Source of the DNA: Ovoidimarina sp038744785
GTDB taxonomy: Bacteria; Pseudomonadota; Alphaproteobacteria; Rhodobacterales; Rhodobacteraceae
NCBI GenBank assembly: GCA_038744785.1
Contig: JBCDLX010000001.1
Location: forward strand, 1-64,000
Direction: 5' to 3'
Length of the DNA: 64,000 bases
Part shown: piece after piece, positions 18,367 through 27,488 of the stretch
How positions within the stretch are numbered: position 1 is the stretch's first letter
How the letters are laid out: the number at the start of each line of letters is the position of its first letter
The notes under the pieces: model-generated
The model's database searches: none
Seen by the model: only the letters and a program-made list of their open reading frames with translations
Told to the model about the DNA's origin: nothing
Program-made: the position numbers and the translations under genes

Positions 18367-19223
18367 CCAGATTCCTGATCCTCGATGTGTTCACCGAAGC
18401 ACCCTTTGGCGGCAACCCACTTGCGGTCATTCCGGACGCCACGGACGTGCCCGAAGAGCGGCTTCAACGGATTGCGCGAGAGTTCAATTTTTCTGAAACG
18501 GTCTTCATCTACCCTCCGGCCGAGCCAGGCCATACCGCCGCGCTTCGGATCTTTACCCCGATGAACGAAATCCCCTTTGCCGGGCACCCCACCATCGGGG
18601 CGGCTGTGGTTCTGGCGAGCCTTGGACATGGGCCGGACATGGTGCTGGATCTTGGCGTGGGCCCAATCGCGGCCACGTCCTACGGGACAAGCGCGACCTT
18701 CACGACGACCGTGCCCCTCTCGCGCAAGGTCAAGCCGCTCCCTGCAGACGTCGCCCGGTGCCTCAACCTCTCAGTCGATGCCATCGAAACCCGCACCCAC
18801 CCCCCCGAAGTCGTGGGCGTCGGGTTAGAGTTTTGCATGGCCGAGCTGGTGTCGGCAGACGCATTGGTGGCCTGCACTCCCGTTATTGCGGCGTTTCGGG
18901 CGGCGGTTGCGAAGTATCCCGGTTCACTAGACTTTCCGATTTTGGCCTATGTGCGCGATGGCGAAACAGTCCGCGCTCGCATGTTCGGCCCGCTCGATAA
19001 CATCCCCGAAGACCCGGCCACCGGGTCGGCTGCCGCGGGACTTGCCGCCTATCTGGCTGAGTTGCAGGGCTGCGACGTTACCCTCGACATCCAACAGGGC
19101 GTCGAAATGGGCCGACCGTCGTACATTTCGGCCCGTGCAGCGTTTGAGGACGGAAAGGTGCATTCGGTCACTGTGTCAGGCCAGACGGTGCATGTCGCAG
19201 AAGGTCGGCTGACCCTGCCTTGA
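18363..19223 (+). CDS. PhzF family protein (phenazine-biosynthesis-like isomerase)
   Basis: 286 residues opening with GTG at 18363, overlapping the upstream stop. The catalytic glutamate of the family is at residue 45 in FNFSETVF, followed by RIFTPMNEIPFAGHPTIGAA and the second-domain mirror motif DPATGSAAAGLAAYL. PhzF-fold enzymes catalyse isomerisations of the diaminopimelate-epimerase type. There are no phenazine genes nearby, so this is one of the many homologues of unknown substrate. Confidence 0.9.
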   Translation: MTRFLILDVFTEAPFGGNPLAVIPDATDVPEERLQRIAREFNFSETVFIYPPAEPGHTAALRIFTPMNEIPFAGHPTIGAAVVLASLGHGPDMVLDLGVGPIAATSYGTSATFTTTVPLSRKVKPLPADVARCLNLSVDAIETRTHPPEVVGVGLEFCMAELVSADALVACTPVIAAFRAAVAKYPGSLDFPILAYVRDGETVRARMFGPLDNIPEDPATGSAAAGLAAYLAELQGCDVTLDIQQGVEMGRPSYISARAAFEDGKVHSVTVSGQTVHVAEGRLTLP

Positions 19224-19273
19224 CCCCCATCAGCGCAACGCCCTAAAAGCGGGTTCGCGGACGAGGGCCTGGG

Positions 19274-19684
19274 ATGACAGACACGATTATCGAACGCTGT
19301 GAAGCCAAAGGACTGCGACTGACAGGTCAGCGGCGCACGATCGCAGCGGTTCTGGAAGAGGCGTCAGACCACCCCGATGTGGAAGAGCTCTACGCTCGCG
19401 CGTCAGCTGCAGACCCGAACATCTCGCTAGCGACGGTTTATCGGACGGTGAAGCTCTTTGAAGAGGCAGGAATTCTTGAGAAGCTCGAATTCGGCGACGG
19501 TCGGGCCCGTTACGAGGATGCCGAGCGTGATCACCACGACCATCTGATCGATATCCAGTCGGGTGAGGTCATCGAATTTGTCGATCCGGAGATCGAAGCT
19601 CTTCAAGAAAAAATAGCGGCCAAGCTTGGCTACGAACTACGTGGCCACAAATTGGAGCTTTACGGGGTCCCGAAAAAGTCCTGA
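19274..19684 (+). CDS. fur: Fur family transcriptional regulator (Fur/Mur)
   Basis: 136 residues. The winged-helix domain includes LRLTGQRRTIAAVLEEA and the recognition helix SLATVYRTVKLFEEAGI; the metal-sensing region has ERDHHDHLIDIQSGEVIEF and the C-terminal GHKLELYG. In Rhodobacterales this protein mainly senses manganese (Mur), while iron responses are run by Irr and RirA; which metal applies here is inferred from lineage only. It stands alone between phzF and an EamA gene. Confidence 0.9.
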   Translation: MTDTIIERCEAKGLRLTGQRRTIAAVLEEASDHPDVEELYARASAADPNISLATVYRTVKLFEEAGILEKLEFGDGRARYEDAERDHHDHLIDIQSGEVIEFVDPEIEALQEKIAAKLGYELRGHKLELYGVPKKS

Positions 19685-19726
19685 AGCGGTCTTTCCACGG
19701 TGACTGGGATCGGGCATAGCCTGCCG

Positions 19727-20614
19727 ATGACCACCCCTGTCCTGTCCGAAAACCTGCGCGGTATGCTGCTTATGACGCTTGCAATGGCGGCGTTCGCGAC
19801 GGCCGATGCGGCGATCAAGCTGTTGGCGGCAACGCATTCGCAAGCACAGATTATCTGGATCACAGGATTGGCCGGAGCACTGATCTTTGCTGTTCTTGCC
19901 ATAGTGCAAGGCCAGCGCCCCGTCACACGCGACCTTTTGGCGCCCAGCGTGTTGGCGCGGGTCGCCGCTGAAGGGATCGGTACAATCGGAATCGTCACCG
20001 CCCTGTCGCTTGCGCCCCTGTCCACGGTGGTTGCCATCATGCAATCGGTGCCTTTGCTGGTTACAGTCGCTGCGGCGCTGTTTCTGGGCGAAGTTGTGGG
20101 CATCCGCCGATGGATCGCGATATTTGTTGGGCTGGGCGGCGTGCTTCTCATACTCCGGCCCGGCGGTGACGGATATTCACCCGAAATACTCTTTGCGGTT
20201 CTAGGCGCCGTGATGCTTGCGGCGCGCGATCTTTTCACCCGCCTCGTGCCTCCAACGGCCAGTAATCTCCAACTTGGATGCTGGGGATTTGCCGGTCTGG
20301 TGCCAACGGGGCTGCTTCTAGGCGTTGTCTCTGATACCGTGCCAGGTGGCATAAGCGCGTCGGCGGTCCTGCTGTTCGGTGCCGTGACCGCATTAACAGT
20401 CCTTGCGATATGGGCGATCACGGCCGCGATGCGAGCGGGCGACGTCTCGGTTATCGCACCTTTCCGCTACACCCGGCTTCTGTTCGGGCTGACAATTGCA
20501 ATCCTGTTCTTTGGCGAGCGCCCGGACTTTTCAACCTGGGCGGGTGCGGCCATCATTGCGGCTTCAGGACTCTATACGTTCTATCGCGAGGCCCGCCTGC
20601 GTCGAAAAAGTTAA
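19727..20614 (+). CDS. DMT superfamily permease (EamA family)
   Basis: 295 residues with ten hydrophobic helices in two EamA repeats (first from residue 12, second from about residue 150: LFAVLGAVMLAARDLFTRL). The substrate is unknown. A GTG at 19700 is an alternative start; the ATG at 19727 places the first helix at the usual distance from the N-terminus. It is unrelated in close sequence to the other EamA permease at 16201-17103. Confidence 0.85.
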   Translation: MTTPVLSENLRGMLLMTLAMAAFATADAAIKLLAATHSQAQIIWITGLAGALIFAVLAIVQGQRPVTRDLLAPSVLARVAAEGIGTIGIVTALSLAPLSTVVAIMQSVPLLVTVAAALFLGEVVGIRRWIAIFVGLGGVLLILRPGGDGYSPEILFAVLGAVMLAARDLFTRLVPPTASNLQLGCWGFAGLVPTGLLLGVVSDTVPGGISASAVLLFGAVTALTVLAIWAITAAMRAGDVSVIAPFRYTRLLFGLTIAILFFGERPDFSTWAGAAIIAASGLYTFYREARLRRKS

Positions 20615-20694
20615 GATCGAACAACCTTAAATTAACCCTTTGCCAATAAATTTCGTGTCAAAATTGTGGCAGACATTTGTTGCTGGGGGGCAGC

Positions 20695-22398
20695 ATGCTA
20701 GTTTTCGATCTAGAATCCGTGGGTTCGCCAATCGCGCTTCCCGAGGGCGCCATTGATCCATCGGCGTTCGGTGCCCGTTACATTAGCCTGCGAAACGTCA
20801 ATCGTTTCCTTGAGCAGGTCGAGGAACTTGATCCCGGGCTGATTGTTTGGCCGGGCGGAACAGTCGCTGAAACCAGAACGGACAGATACGGCTTCGAGTA
20901 TGACGGTCTTTATGAACCGTCGACGGGTAAGCCCGGTCTCTACGAGATGATGGAGATTGCGGTCGCCGAGAATACCGGATTGTCGCTGATCGTTCCAACC
21001 GCCCGATACGCCGACGATCCGGATGCGCTGACTGCGGACCTCAACGGTTTCTTGGGTGAACTTCTGGCCGGCGACTTTGGCCCGTTGCCCAATGAACTGA
21101 TCCTTGAGATCGGGAACGAATACTACGCCCATTTCGACGGACCTTCTGCGGCCTCGGATTATGCAGAACTGGCCGAAGCCGCGGTGACCGAAATCGCACT
21201 GGCACTGGCCGACCCAACGATCAACCAGATCGGCGCGGATATCGAGATTGCAGTGCAGTCCGGCAGGACATTGGAAGACGACACCTTGATCCGTGACGGG
21301 CTGTCGGATTTCGCGCAATCCAATGTGGATATGATCGTACAGCACCGGTTTGCGCTTCAACCCGAAGGGATTGATGCCAGAGCCGAACTCGCCGGGGACA
21401 TTCTAGGCACCTGGACGGCTGAGGCTGCGGGGCTTGGTGCCGATGCGCCGGAACTGTTTGTGTCCGCCTGGAACGTCGCCTCCTATACTCGGAAAGAGGC
21501 GCTGGACGATTACGTTGCCGAGACCGGCGTGGACCCGGCAACCATCGATCTGGACGGACGGAGCGATGCCGCGTTTGAGACCTTTTGGCAGGATGAACTG
21601 GGACGCTTCGCCTATGGTCCCGAGCACTCTGCCTTTGTTCTGGAAGCGTTCACAAGCTACGTCGAAGAAGGTGCAGCATCAGCGGCGATTTTCGGAACGG
21701 ATTCAATTCATCCCGGTCGGCTGAGCCTGCGCGACGTGGACGGCGATAATCGCGTCTTCGCAGGCGGTGAAATGTACGAAATGCTGCGCGAAAGCGTGGT
21801 GGGCATGTCGCCGATCGGACCGTCAGCCCCCTACGACCAGGACGCGCCAGCGACGGTCTACGGGTTCGAGGATGACGACAAGCTGATTGCCTTTGTCGCG
21901 GCCGGTGACACGCCACCGGGTGATATTCTAATTCCCCTGGATGGGATCAAGGGAGATTTCATCGGGGTATGGGCAGACAGCCTGAGAGCCGAAATTAACC
22001 CCAACTGGCGCGCCGATTTTGGTATACCCGATACGCCCGGCGTCGATGAAACACCAGAAGCCTGGACCTATGCCGATGGCATTCGCAGCGCGGCAGAAAC
22101 GCACCTGGGCGATGACGTGTTGACGGTCGCGCTGGATGCACCCCACGAGATTGTGCGGATTGCCTTTGCTAAGACCGCCGAAGGCGCGGCAGAGATAGAA
22201 ACCTGGAGCGACGGCGACGGCCAGAACCTTGAAGCCCAGGCAATTCTCGAAGATCTGCCCGTTGTCCCCGAACCGCCGATTGTCGAAGACGACAACCAGG
22301 AAGATGGCGAGGGTGACGGGCTCGGCGACGACGGCGGCGGCGGCGGATCAGCTTTGGCAGCGTTCGGGCTTTTACCGCTGCTGCTTCTGGGGTTCTAA
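20695..22398 (+). CDS. Glycosidase-like (clan GH-A fold) surface protein
   Basis: 567 residues. The first 370 residues look like a TIM-barrel glycoside hydrolase: the acid/base signature appears as LEIGNEYYAHF with the Asn-Glu pair near residue 142. Similar domains occur at the N-terminus of RTX-type secreted proteins of Rhodobacterales. At the expected nucleophile strand the sequence reads LFVSAWN, with no glutamate, so activity is doubtful. The C-terminus is an acidic linker, a five-glycine run and the hydrophobic tail FGLLPLLLLGF with no basic cluster after it. There is no classical signal peptide. The region 20615-20694 is A/T-rich and contains TTAACC, a CtrA-type half-site. Confidence 0.6.
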   Translation: MLVFDLESVGSPIALPEGAIDPSAFGARYISLRNVNRFLEQVEELDPGLIVWPGGTVAETRTDRYGFEYDGLYEPSTGKPGLYEMMEIAVAENTGLSLIVPTARYADDPDALTADLNGFLGELLAGDFGPLPNELILEIGNEYYAHFDGPSAASDYAELAEAAVTEIALALADPTINQIGADIEIAVQSGRTLEDDTLIRDGLSDFAQSNVDMIVQHRFALQPEGIDARAELAGDILGTWTAEAAGLGADAPELFVSAWNVASYTRKEALDDYVAETGVDPATIDLDGRSDAAFETFWQDELGRFAYGPEHSAFVLEAFTSYVEEGAASAAIFGTDSIHPGRLSLRDVDGDNRVFAGGEMYEMLRESVVGMSPIGPSAPYDQDAPATVYGFEDDDKLIAFVAAGDTPPGDILIPLDGIKGDFIGVWADSLRAEINPNWRADFGIPDTPGVDETPEAWTYADGIRSAAETHLGDDVLTVALDAPHEIVRIAFAKTAEGAAEIETWSDGDGQNLEAQAILEDLPVVPEPPIVEDDNQEDGEGDGLGDDGGGGGSALAAFGLLPLLLLGF

Positions 22399-22482
22399 AA
22401 TCCGTTAGCGCTATCATTTCACAGGTTCACGCCCAATGCGACCCATGCTAGAGGGGGCCGACGGATTCCACCGGAGGACCCC

Positions 22483-23759
22483 ATGAGCACGATCATCGAC
22501 ATAATTGGCCGCGAAATTCTGGACAGCCGGGGGAACCCAACCGTAGAGGTTGACGTTATTCTGGAGGACGGCACCTTGGGTCGGGCCGCGGTCCCGTCGG
22601 GGGCTTCTACAGGGGCGCATGAGGCGGTGGAGAAGCGCGATGGCGACGCAGACCGGTATCTGGGCAAAGGGGTTCTGGCGGCCGTCGAAGCCGTGAACGG
22701 TGAACTTTCCGACGCACTCTCGGGTCTTGACGCGACGAACAGGAAGCGATCGACGCTGCCATGATCGAACTTGACGGCACCGCGAACAAAGGGCGGCTTG
22801 GCGCGAATGCGATCCTCGGCGTCTCGCTTGCCGTTGCCAAAGCGGCAGCCGAGGCGTCTTTCCTACCGCTTTACCGCTACATCGGCGGCACACAGGCAAA
22901 GACATTGCCGGTTCCGATGATGAACATCATCAATGGCGGCGAACACGCAGACAACCCGATCGACATACAGGAATTCATGGTGATGCCGGTATCGGCGGAC
23001 ACGATCCGCGAAGCGGTCCGAATGGGGTCGGAGGTGTTTCACACGCTCAAGAAAGAGCTGTCGGCCAAGGGCCTTTCGACCGGGATCGGCGATGAAGGCG
23101 GGTTCGCACCAAACATTTCATCGACGCGTGACGCGCTCGATTTCATCCTGCGTTCGGTTGAAAAAGCAGGCTACCGGCCCGGTGAAGACGTTATGCTGGC
23201 TCTGGACTGCGCATCGACCGAATACTTCTCGGATGGCGTCTACGACATGAAGGGCGAAGGGCAGAAATTCAGTTCCGCCGACAATGTCGGATATCTGGAA
23301 GCGCTGGTCGCCGACTATCCGATCTTTTCCATCGAAGACGGCATGGCTGAGGATGACTGGGACGGCTGGGAAATGCTGACCGACGCACTTGGCGACAAGG
23401 TTCAACTCGTGGGGGACGATCTGTTCGTCACAAACCCGCTGCGCCTGTCGGACGGGATCGCGAAAGGTGCGGCGAACTCGCTTCTTGTGAAAGTGAACCA
23501 GATCGGCACCCTGTCCGAGACGATGGAGGCCGTGTCGATGGCGCATCGTGCGCGATATACCTGCGTGATGTCGCATAGGTCAGGGGAAACAGAGGACGCG
23601 ACCATCGCCGACCTCGCCGTCGCCACGAATTGTGGGCAGATCAAAACCGGCTCTCTCGCCCGGTCGGACCGGCTGGCGAAGTACAACCAACTGATCAGGA
23701 TTGAAGAGCTTTTGGGCGAAACGGCGGTCTACATGGGGAAACGTATCCTGCGCGCTTAA
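22483..23759 (+). pseudogene. eno: Enolase, interrupted by a one-base deletion as written
   Basis: Phosphopyruvate hydratase of glycolysis. The N-terminal 86 residues (IIGREILDSRGNPTVEVDV, GASTGAHEAVEKRDGD) are in one frame and the remainder, from MIELDGTANKGRLGANAILG at 22761 to MGKRILRA, in another. Restoring a single G in the run at about 22736-22738 (ACG-GAA-CAG-GAA) joins both into a normal enzyme of about 425 residues. The active-site regions GDEGGFAPN, SIEDGMAEDDW and MSHRSGETED are all intact. Since enolase is normally essential, either the deletion is a sequence error or the gene is translated by frameshifting; I consider an error most likely. Confidence 0.9.
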
Positions 23760-23810
23760 ATGCGCTTGGGCCTCTTGCCACCCTGCGGCGCACCTGACAG
23801 CGTCTAGGTC

Positions 23811-24493
23811 ATGCCCGACGCGCTGATCTTTGATGTCTTCGGTACCTGCGTGGATTGGCGCAGGTCGGTCGCGCAGGACGTGGCGGTAGCCCTGCCAAAT
23901 GTCGATGCTACGGCGTTTGCGACGGCGTGGCGCGCCGAGTACGACCCCGCGATGGCGCGGATCAGGGATGGTGGGCGCGGGTATGTGCCTTTGGACGATC
24001 TGCACCTTGAAAACCTTGAAAGGGTGTCACGCGACTTTGGCGTCACTCCGTCCGAACCGACCGAGTTGAACCGGGCCTGGGAACGGCTTAATCCCTGGCC
24101 GGACGTGCGGCCGGGTCTTGCGCGCCTGAAGCCGGGTTTCATCCTTGCGCCCTGTTCAAACGGGTCAATTGCGCTGATGACGCGGCTTGCGCGGTATGCC
24201 GAGTTGCCTGGGATTGTATTCTTGGCGCCGAAATCGCGCAGGACTACAAACCAAAGCCGGGCGTTTATCTGGCATCCTGTGCTGCCCTGCGGCTTCCGCC
24301 TGAACGGGTTATGATGGTCGCCGCCCACAATCCGGATCTTTCGGCGGCGCAGGCGGCGGGCCTTAAGACTGCATTTGTGGCGCGTCCTAAAGAACATGGG
24401 CCCGGTCAAACGACCGATCTTGGTCCTGAGGGCGATTGGGACGTTGTCGCCCACGATTTTGAGGATCTTGCAAACCAGCTGCTTTCCCAGTGA
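23811..24493 (+). pseudogene. Haloacid dehalogenase type II, frameshifted as written
   Basis: A HAD-superfamily hydrolase of the (S)-2-haloacid dehalogenase type. The nucleophile motif DALIFDVFGTCVDW is at the start, and motif II APCSNGS is near residue 120, in the first frame. A missing T near 24209 (CCT-TGG-GAT) shifts the frame; the continuation in the other frame gives ARDYKPKPGVYL (the motif III lysine), ERVMMVAAHNPDLSAAQAAGL (motif IV) and a normal C-terminus. With that base restored the protein is about 227 residues. As in enolase, the lesion is a one-base loss in a short run. Confidence 0.82.
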
Positions 24494-24600
24494 GAGCGGG
24501 GTGGTTCGACAAGGCGTGCTTGCTCTGCGCCGCGCCGCGCACGCGCTGGCTTGACCACTATGGTCTGGTAGTTGGGCGGAATCCTGTGCCAGATGGGCGC

Positions 24601-25026
24601 ATGACCGCAGACGAGATCATCACGCATCTGAACCTCGCCCCGCATCCCGAGGGCGGGCACTACCGCGAGACGTGGGTCGAAGACCAGGCCAAGGGCCGCC
24701 CTGCCGGAACCGCGATCTACTTTCTTCTGAAAGCGGGCGAGCGCAGCCATTGGCACCGGGTCGATGCGACCGAGATTTGGCACTACTACGCAGGCGTACC
24801 GCTGATCCTGAGCGTTGCTGAGGATCTTTCCGGACCTGCAACCGAATTGGTGCTTGGCCCCGACCTTTCGGACGGACAACACCCCCAGGCAATCGTTCCG
24901 AAGGGCCACTGGCAGGGCGCCAAGTCCACTGGCGACTGGACGCTTGTGGGCTGCACCGTCAGCCCAGGCTTCAGGTTTGACGGGTTTGAGCTTGCGCCAC
25001 CCGGCCTTGCCATCCCCAAAGGATGA
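24601..25026 (+). CDS. Cupin domain-containing protein (DUF985 / cupin_5)
   Basis: 141 residues. The cupin barrel is visible: HPEGGHYRETWV, then AIYFLLKAGERSHWHRVDATEIWHYYAG, ending VSPGFRFDGFELAPPG. This is the YML079W-like cupin_5 family, whose members bind small molecules but lack an agreed reaction. An in-frame start at 24490 would overlap the dehalogenase stop and adds an unconserved stretch, so the ATG at 24601 is used. Confidence 0.88.
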   Translation: MTADEIITHLNLAPHPEGGHYRETWVEDQAKGRPAGTAIYFLLKAGERSHWHRVDATEIWHYYAGVPLILSVAEDLSGPATELVLGPDLSDGQHPQAIVPKGHWQGAKSTGDWTLVGCTVSPGFRFDGFELAPPGLAIPKG

Positions 25027-25035
25027 ACTGCCGTA

Positions 25036-26145
25036 CTACTTAGAAGCCGCCCCTGGTCGGCTCACCTGTCCGCCACCCACGGCCGCCGCGACCCCGGTCG
25101 TGCCAGGTGCGGACGTTGGCAAACCCCGCAGGACACGGACGGCCAAGAATGCAAATGCCTGCGCCTCCATCATGTCACCGTCGAGCCCGGCCTCTTCGAC
25201 CGGGACCACCGGACATGCGATCCCAGCGGCCAACATCTTCATCATTACCGGATTTCGCCGCCCGCCGCCTGTCACATAAAGCCGTGAGGGCGGCGACGGG
25301 CAATGCGCCATGCCAGCGATCACAGAGGCTGCGGCCGCCGCCGTCAACGTGGCCGCCGCAGCCTCTGGTGGAAGATCCGAAACCGCATCCGCAAGGCCGG
25401 AAAAGTCGTCCCGATCCAGTGATTTCGGCGGGATCTTTGAAAAGTATGGCGCTGCAAGCATCGCTTCTAGCACACCATCCGCCGCCTTGCCCGTTGCCGC
25501 CCTGGCCCCGTCGCGGTCATAGGGTTCGCCCCACCGGGAAGACACCAGATCGTCAATTGGCGCGTTTGCGGGACCCGTATCAAACGCCAGAAGCGCGCCC
25601 TCTGCCGCCGGATCCGCAATTCGGGGGTCAATCCACGTTAGATTGCCCACACCGCCCAGGTTCAAGAAGGCGATCGGTTCGTCGGCGCCAAACCAGCGCG
25701 CGCAGGCATGATGCCAGAACGGCGCGAGCGGCGCACCCTGTCCGCCAAGACCGACATCGGAACTGCGAAAGTCCCAAACCACGGGACAGCCCAGAACCTC
25801 TGCCAGAATCCGTCCGTCGCCTATCTGAACGGTCACACCGCGATCCGGCGCGTGAAGCGTCGTCTGTCCGTGGAACCCGACGACGTCCGGCCGCTCGAAT
25901 TCCGACAGGAGTGTCGCGTGGGCGGTTTCCACGATCTCGGCAGCGTCTGCCACGCCCGGCGCATCCATGGGCATTCCCAAGGCCGCGCGCAGCACATCGC
26001 GTTCCGCCTGGGAGTAACGTCGGTAGGCGGTTTTTCCGAATCCATAGATGTTTACGCCATCGGTGACGATTGCCGCTGCATCGACACCGTCCAGCGACGT
26101 CCCCGACATGGCCCCTAAAGCCCGGATCGGATCGGCGTCTGACAT
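25036..26145 (-). CDS. anmK: Anhydro-N-acetylmuramic acid kinase
   Basis: 369 residues, full length. The ATP/sugar-binding signatures are AMSGTSLDGVDAA at the start, VGFHGQTTLHAPD near residue 95, FDTGPANAPIDD near residue 190 and LYVTGGGRRNP near residue 290. AnmK phosphorylates anhydroMurNAc released in peptidoglycan turnover and opens the 1,6-anhydro ring, feeding MurNAc-6-phosphate to recycling. It is divergent from tyrS, with 65 bases between the starts. Confidence 0.95.
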   Translation of the reverse strand: MSDADPIRALGAMSGTSLDGVDAAAIVTDGVNIYGFGKTAYRRYSQAERDVLRAALGMPMDAPGVADAAEIVETAHATLLSEFERPDVVGFHGQTTLHAPDRGVTVQIGDGRILAEVLGCPVVWDFRSSDVGLGGQGAPLAPFWHHACARWFGADEPIAFLNLGGVGNLTWIDPRIADPAAEGALLAFDTGPANAPIDDLVSSRWGEPYDRDGARAATGKAADGVLEAMLAAPYFSKIPPKSLDRDDFSGLADAVSDLPPEAAAATLTAAAAASVIAGMAHCPSPPSRLYVTGGGRRNPVMMKMLAAGIACPVVPVEEAGLDGDMMEAQAFAFLAVRVLRGLPTSAPGTTGVAAAVGGGQVSRPGAASK

Positions 26146-26210
26146 CTCTTCCCCTCATGCCCCCGCGCCGCTATAGACGGCGTCCGAGGGCCGAGAATAG
26201 ACGAGTTCCC

Positions 26211-27464
26211 ATGACCTACCACCCGAAATCGGAATTCCTGCATGTCATCATGGAGCGTGGCTTTCTGGCCGATTGCACCGACATGCAAACGCTGGACGAG
26301 GCTTTGCTTGCAGGCGGTGTTCCGGCCTATATCGGCTATGATGCGACTGCCCGGTCCTTGCATGTCGGTCACCTTCTGAACGTGATGCTTTTGCGGTGGT
26401 TTCAAAAGACGGGGCACAAGCCGATCACGCTGATGGGCGGCGGAACGACCAAAGTCGGCGACCCATCGTTCCGATCAGACGAGCGCCCGCTTCTGACGCC
26501 GGATGCGATCGACGCAAATATCGCGTCGATGAAGGGCGTCTTCGCGAAGTACCTTGAATATGGCGATGGGCCGTCCGGTGCGTTGATGCTGAACAATGCC
26601 GAGTGGCTCGACGATCTGAACTACCTCGATTTCCTGCGCGATATTGGACGACATTTCTCTGTCAACCGAATGTTGTCGTTTGAGAGCGTGAAATCTCGGC
26701 TCGACCGCGAACAGTCGCTGTCGTTCCTGGAATTCAACTACATGATCCTTCAGGCATACGACTTCATGGAACTTCACCGCCGCTATGGGTGCCTGTTGCA
26801 GATGGGCGGATCGGACCAGTGGGGCAACATCGTCAATGGGGTCGATCTGACGCGCCGGGTGTTGGAACGGGAGGTGTTCGGATTGACAACCCCGCTTCTG
26901 ACAACTTCGGACGGGCGCAAAATGGGCAAAAGCCAGGGCGGTGCGGTCTGGCTGAATGCGGAACTGCTAAGCCCATACGAGTTTTGGCAATTCTGGCGGA
27001 ACACGACAGATGCGGACGTCGGTCGCTTCCTTAAGCTTTACACAGAACTGCCCGTTGACGAGTGCGACCGTCTTGGCGCGCTTGCGGGATCAGAAATCAA
27101 TGACGCCAAGATCCGGCTGGCCAACGAAGTAACCGCCCTCTGCCACGGCGCGGACGCGTCCGCCGCCGCAGAGGCAACGGCGCGCGAGGTTTTCGAAAAA
27201 GGCGGAACCGGGGAAGATTTGCCCACCCTTGCGCTTTCACCTGCGGACGTTGCCGATGGCATTTCAATCACTCAGCTGATCGTGCGATCGGGACTTGCGA
27301 AATCCGGGAAGGAAGCCAAGAGGTTGATTGCCGAGGGCGGGGCGCGGCTCGACGACGTGCCCGTAACCGATGCCGGGCTGATGCTGGATGCCGGTGCGCT
27401 TGGGTCCCCTGTTAAGCTTTCTGCCGGCAAGAAGCGGCATGCTCTGGTCACGCTAAGCGCATAG
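26211..27464 (+). CDS. tyrS: Tyrosine--tRNA ligase
   Basis: 417 residues. The class I HIGH signature appears as HVGH in YIGYDATARSLHVGHLLN, the KMSKS loop as GRKMGKSQGG near residue 240, and an S4 RNA-binding domain forms the C-terminus (GLAKSGKEAKRLIAEGGARL). The start at 26211 matches the family N-terminus; upstream in-frame sequence overlaps anmK. Confidence 0.97.
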   Translation: MTYHPKSEFLHVIMERGFLADCTDMQTLDEALLAGGVPAYIGYDATARSLHVGHLLNVMLLRWFQKTGHKPITLMGGGTTKVGDPSFRSDERPLLTPDAIDANIASMKGVFAKYLEYGDGPSGALMLNNAEWLDDLNYLDFLRDIGRHFSVNRMLSFESVKSRLDREQSLSFLEFNYMILQAYDFMELHRRYGCLLQMGGSDQWGNIVNGVDLTRRVLEREVFGLTTPLLTTSDGRKMGKSQGGAVWLNAELLSPYEFWQFWRNTTDADVGRFLKLYTELPVDECDRLGALAGSEINDAKIRLANEVTALCHGADASAAAEATAREVFEKGGTGEDLPTLALSPADVADGISITQLIVRSGLAKSGKEAKRLIAEGGARLDDVPVTDAGLMLDAGALGSPVKLSAGKKRHALVTLSA

Positions 27465-27488
27465 CAGCCCTACCCCGGCGCGCCTGCG

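Noticed and set aside
20601..20645. CtrA full site upstream of the glycosidase-like gene
   Set aside because: TTAA motifs and TTAACC occur, but not with the seven-base spacing of a full CtrA site.
25107..26066. 319-codon frame antisense to anmK
   Set aside because: Pro/Arg-rich shadow of anmK without start signal or motifs.
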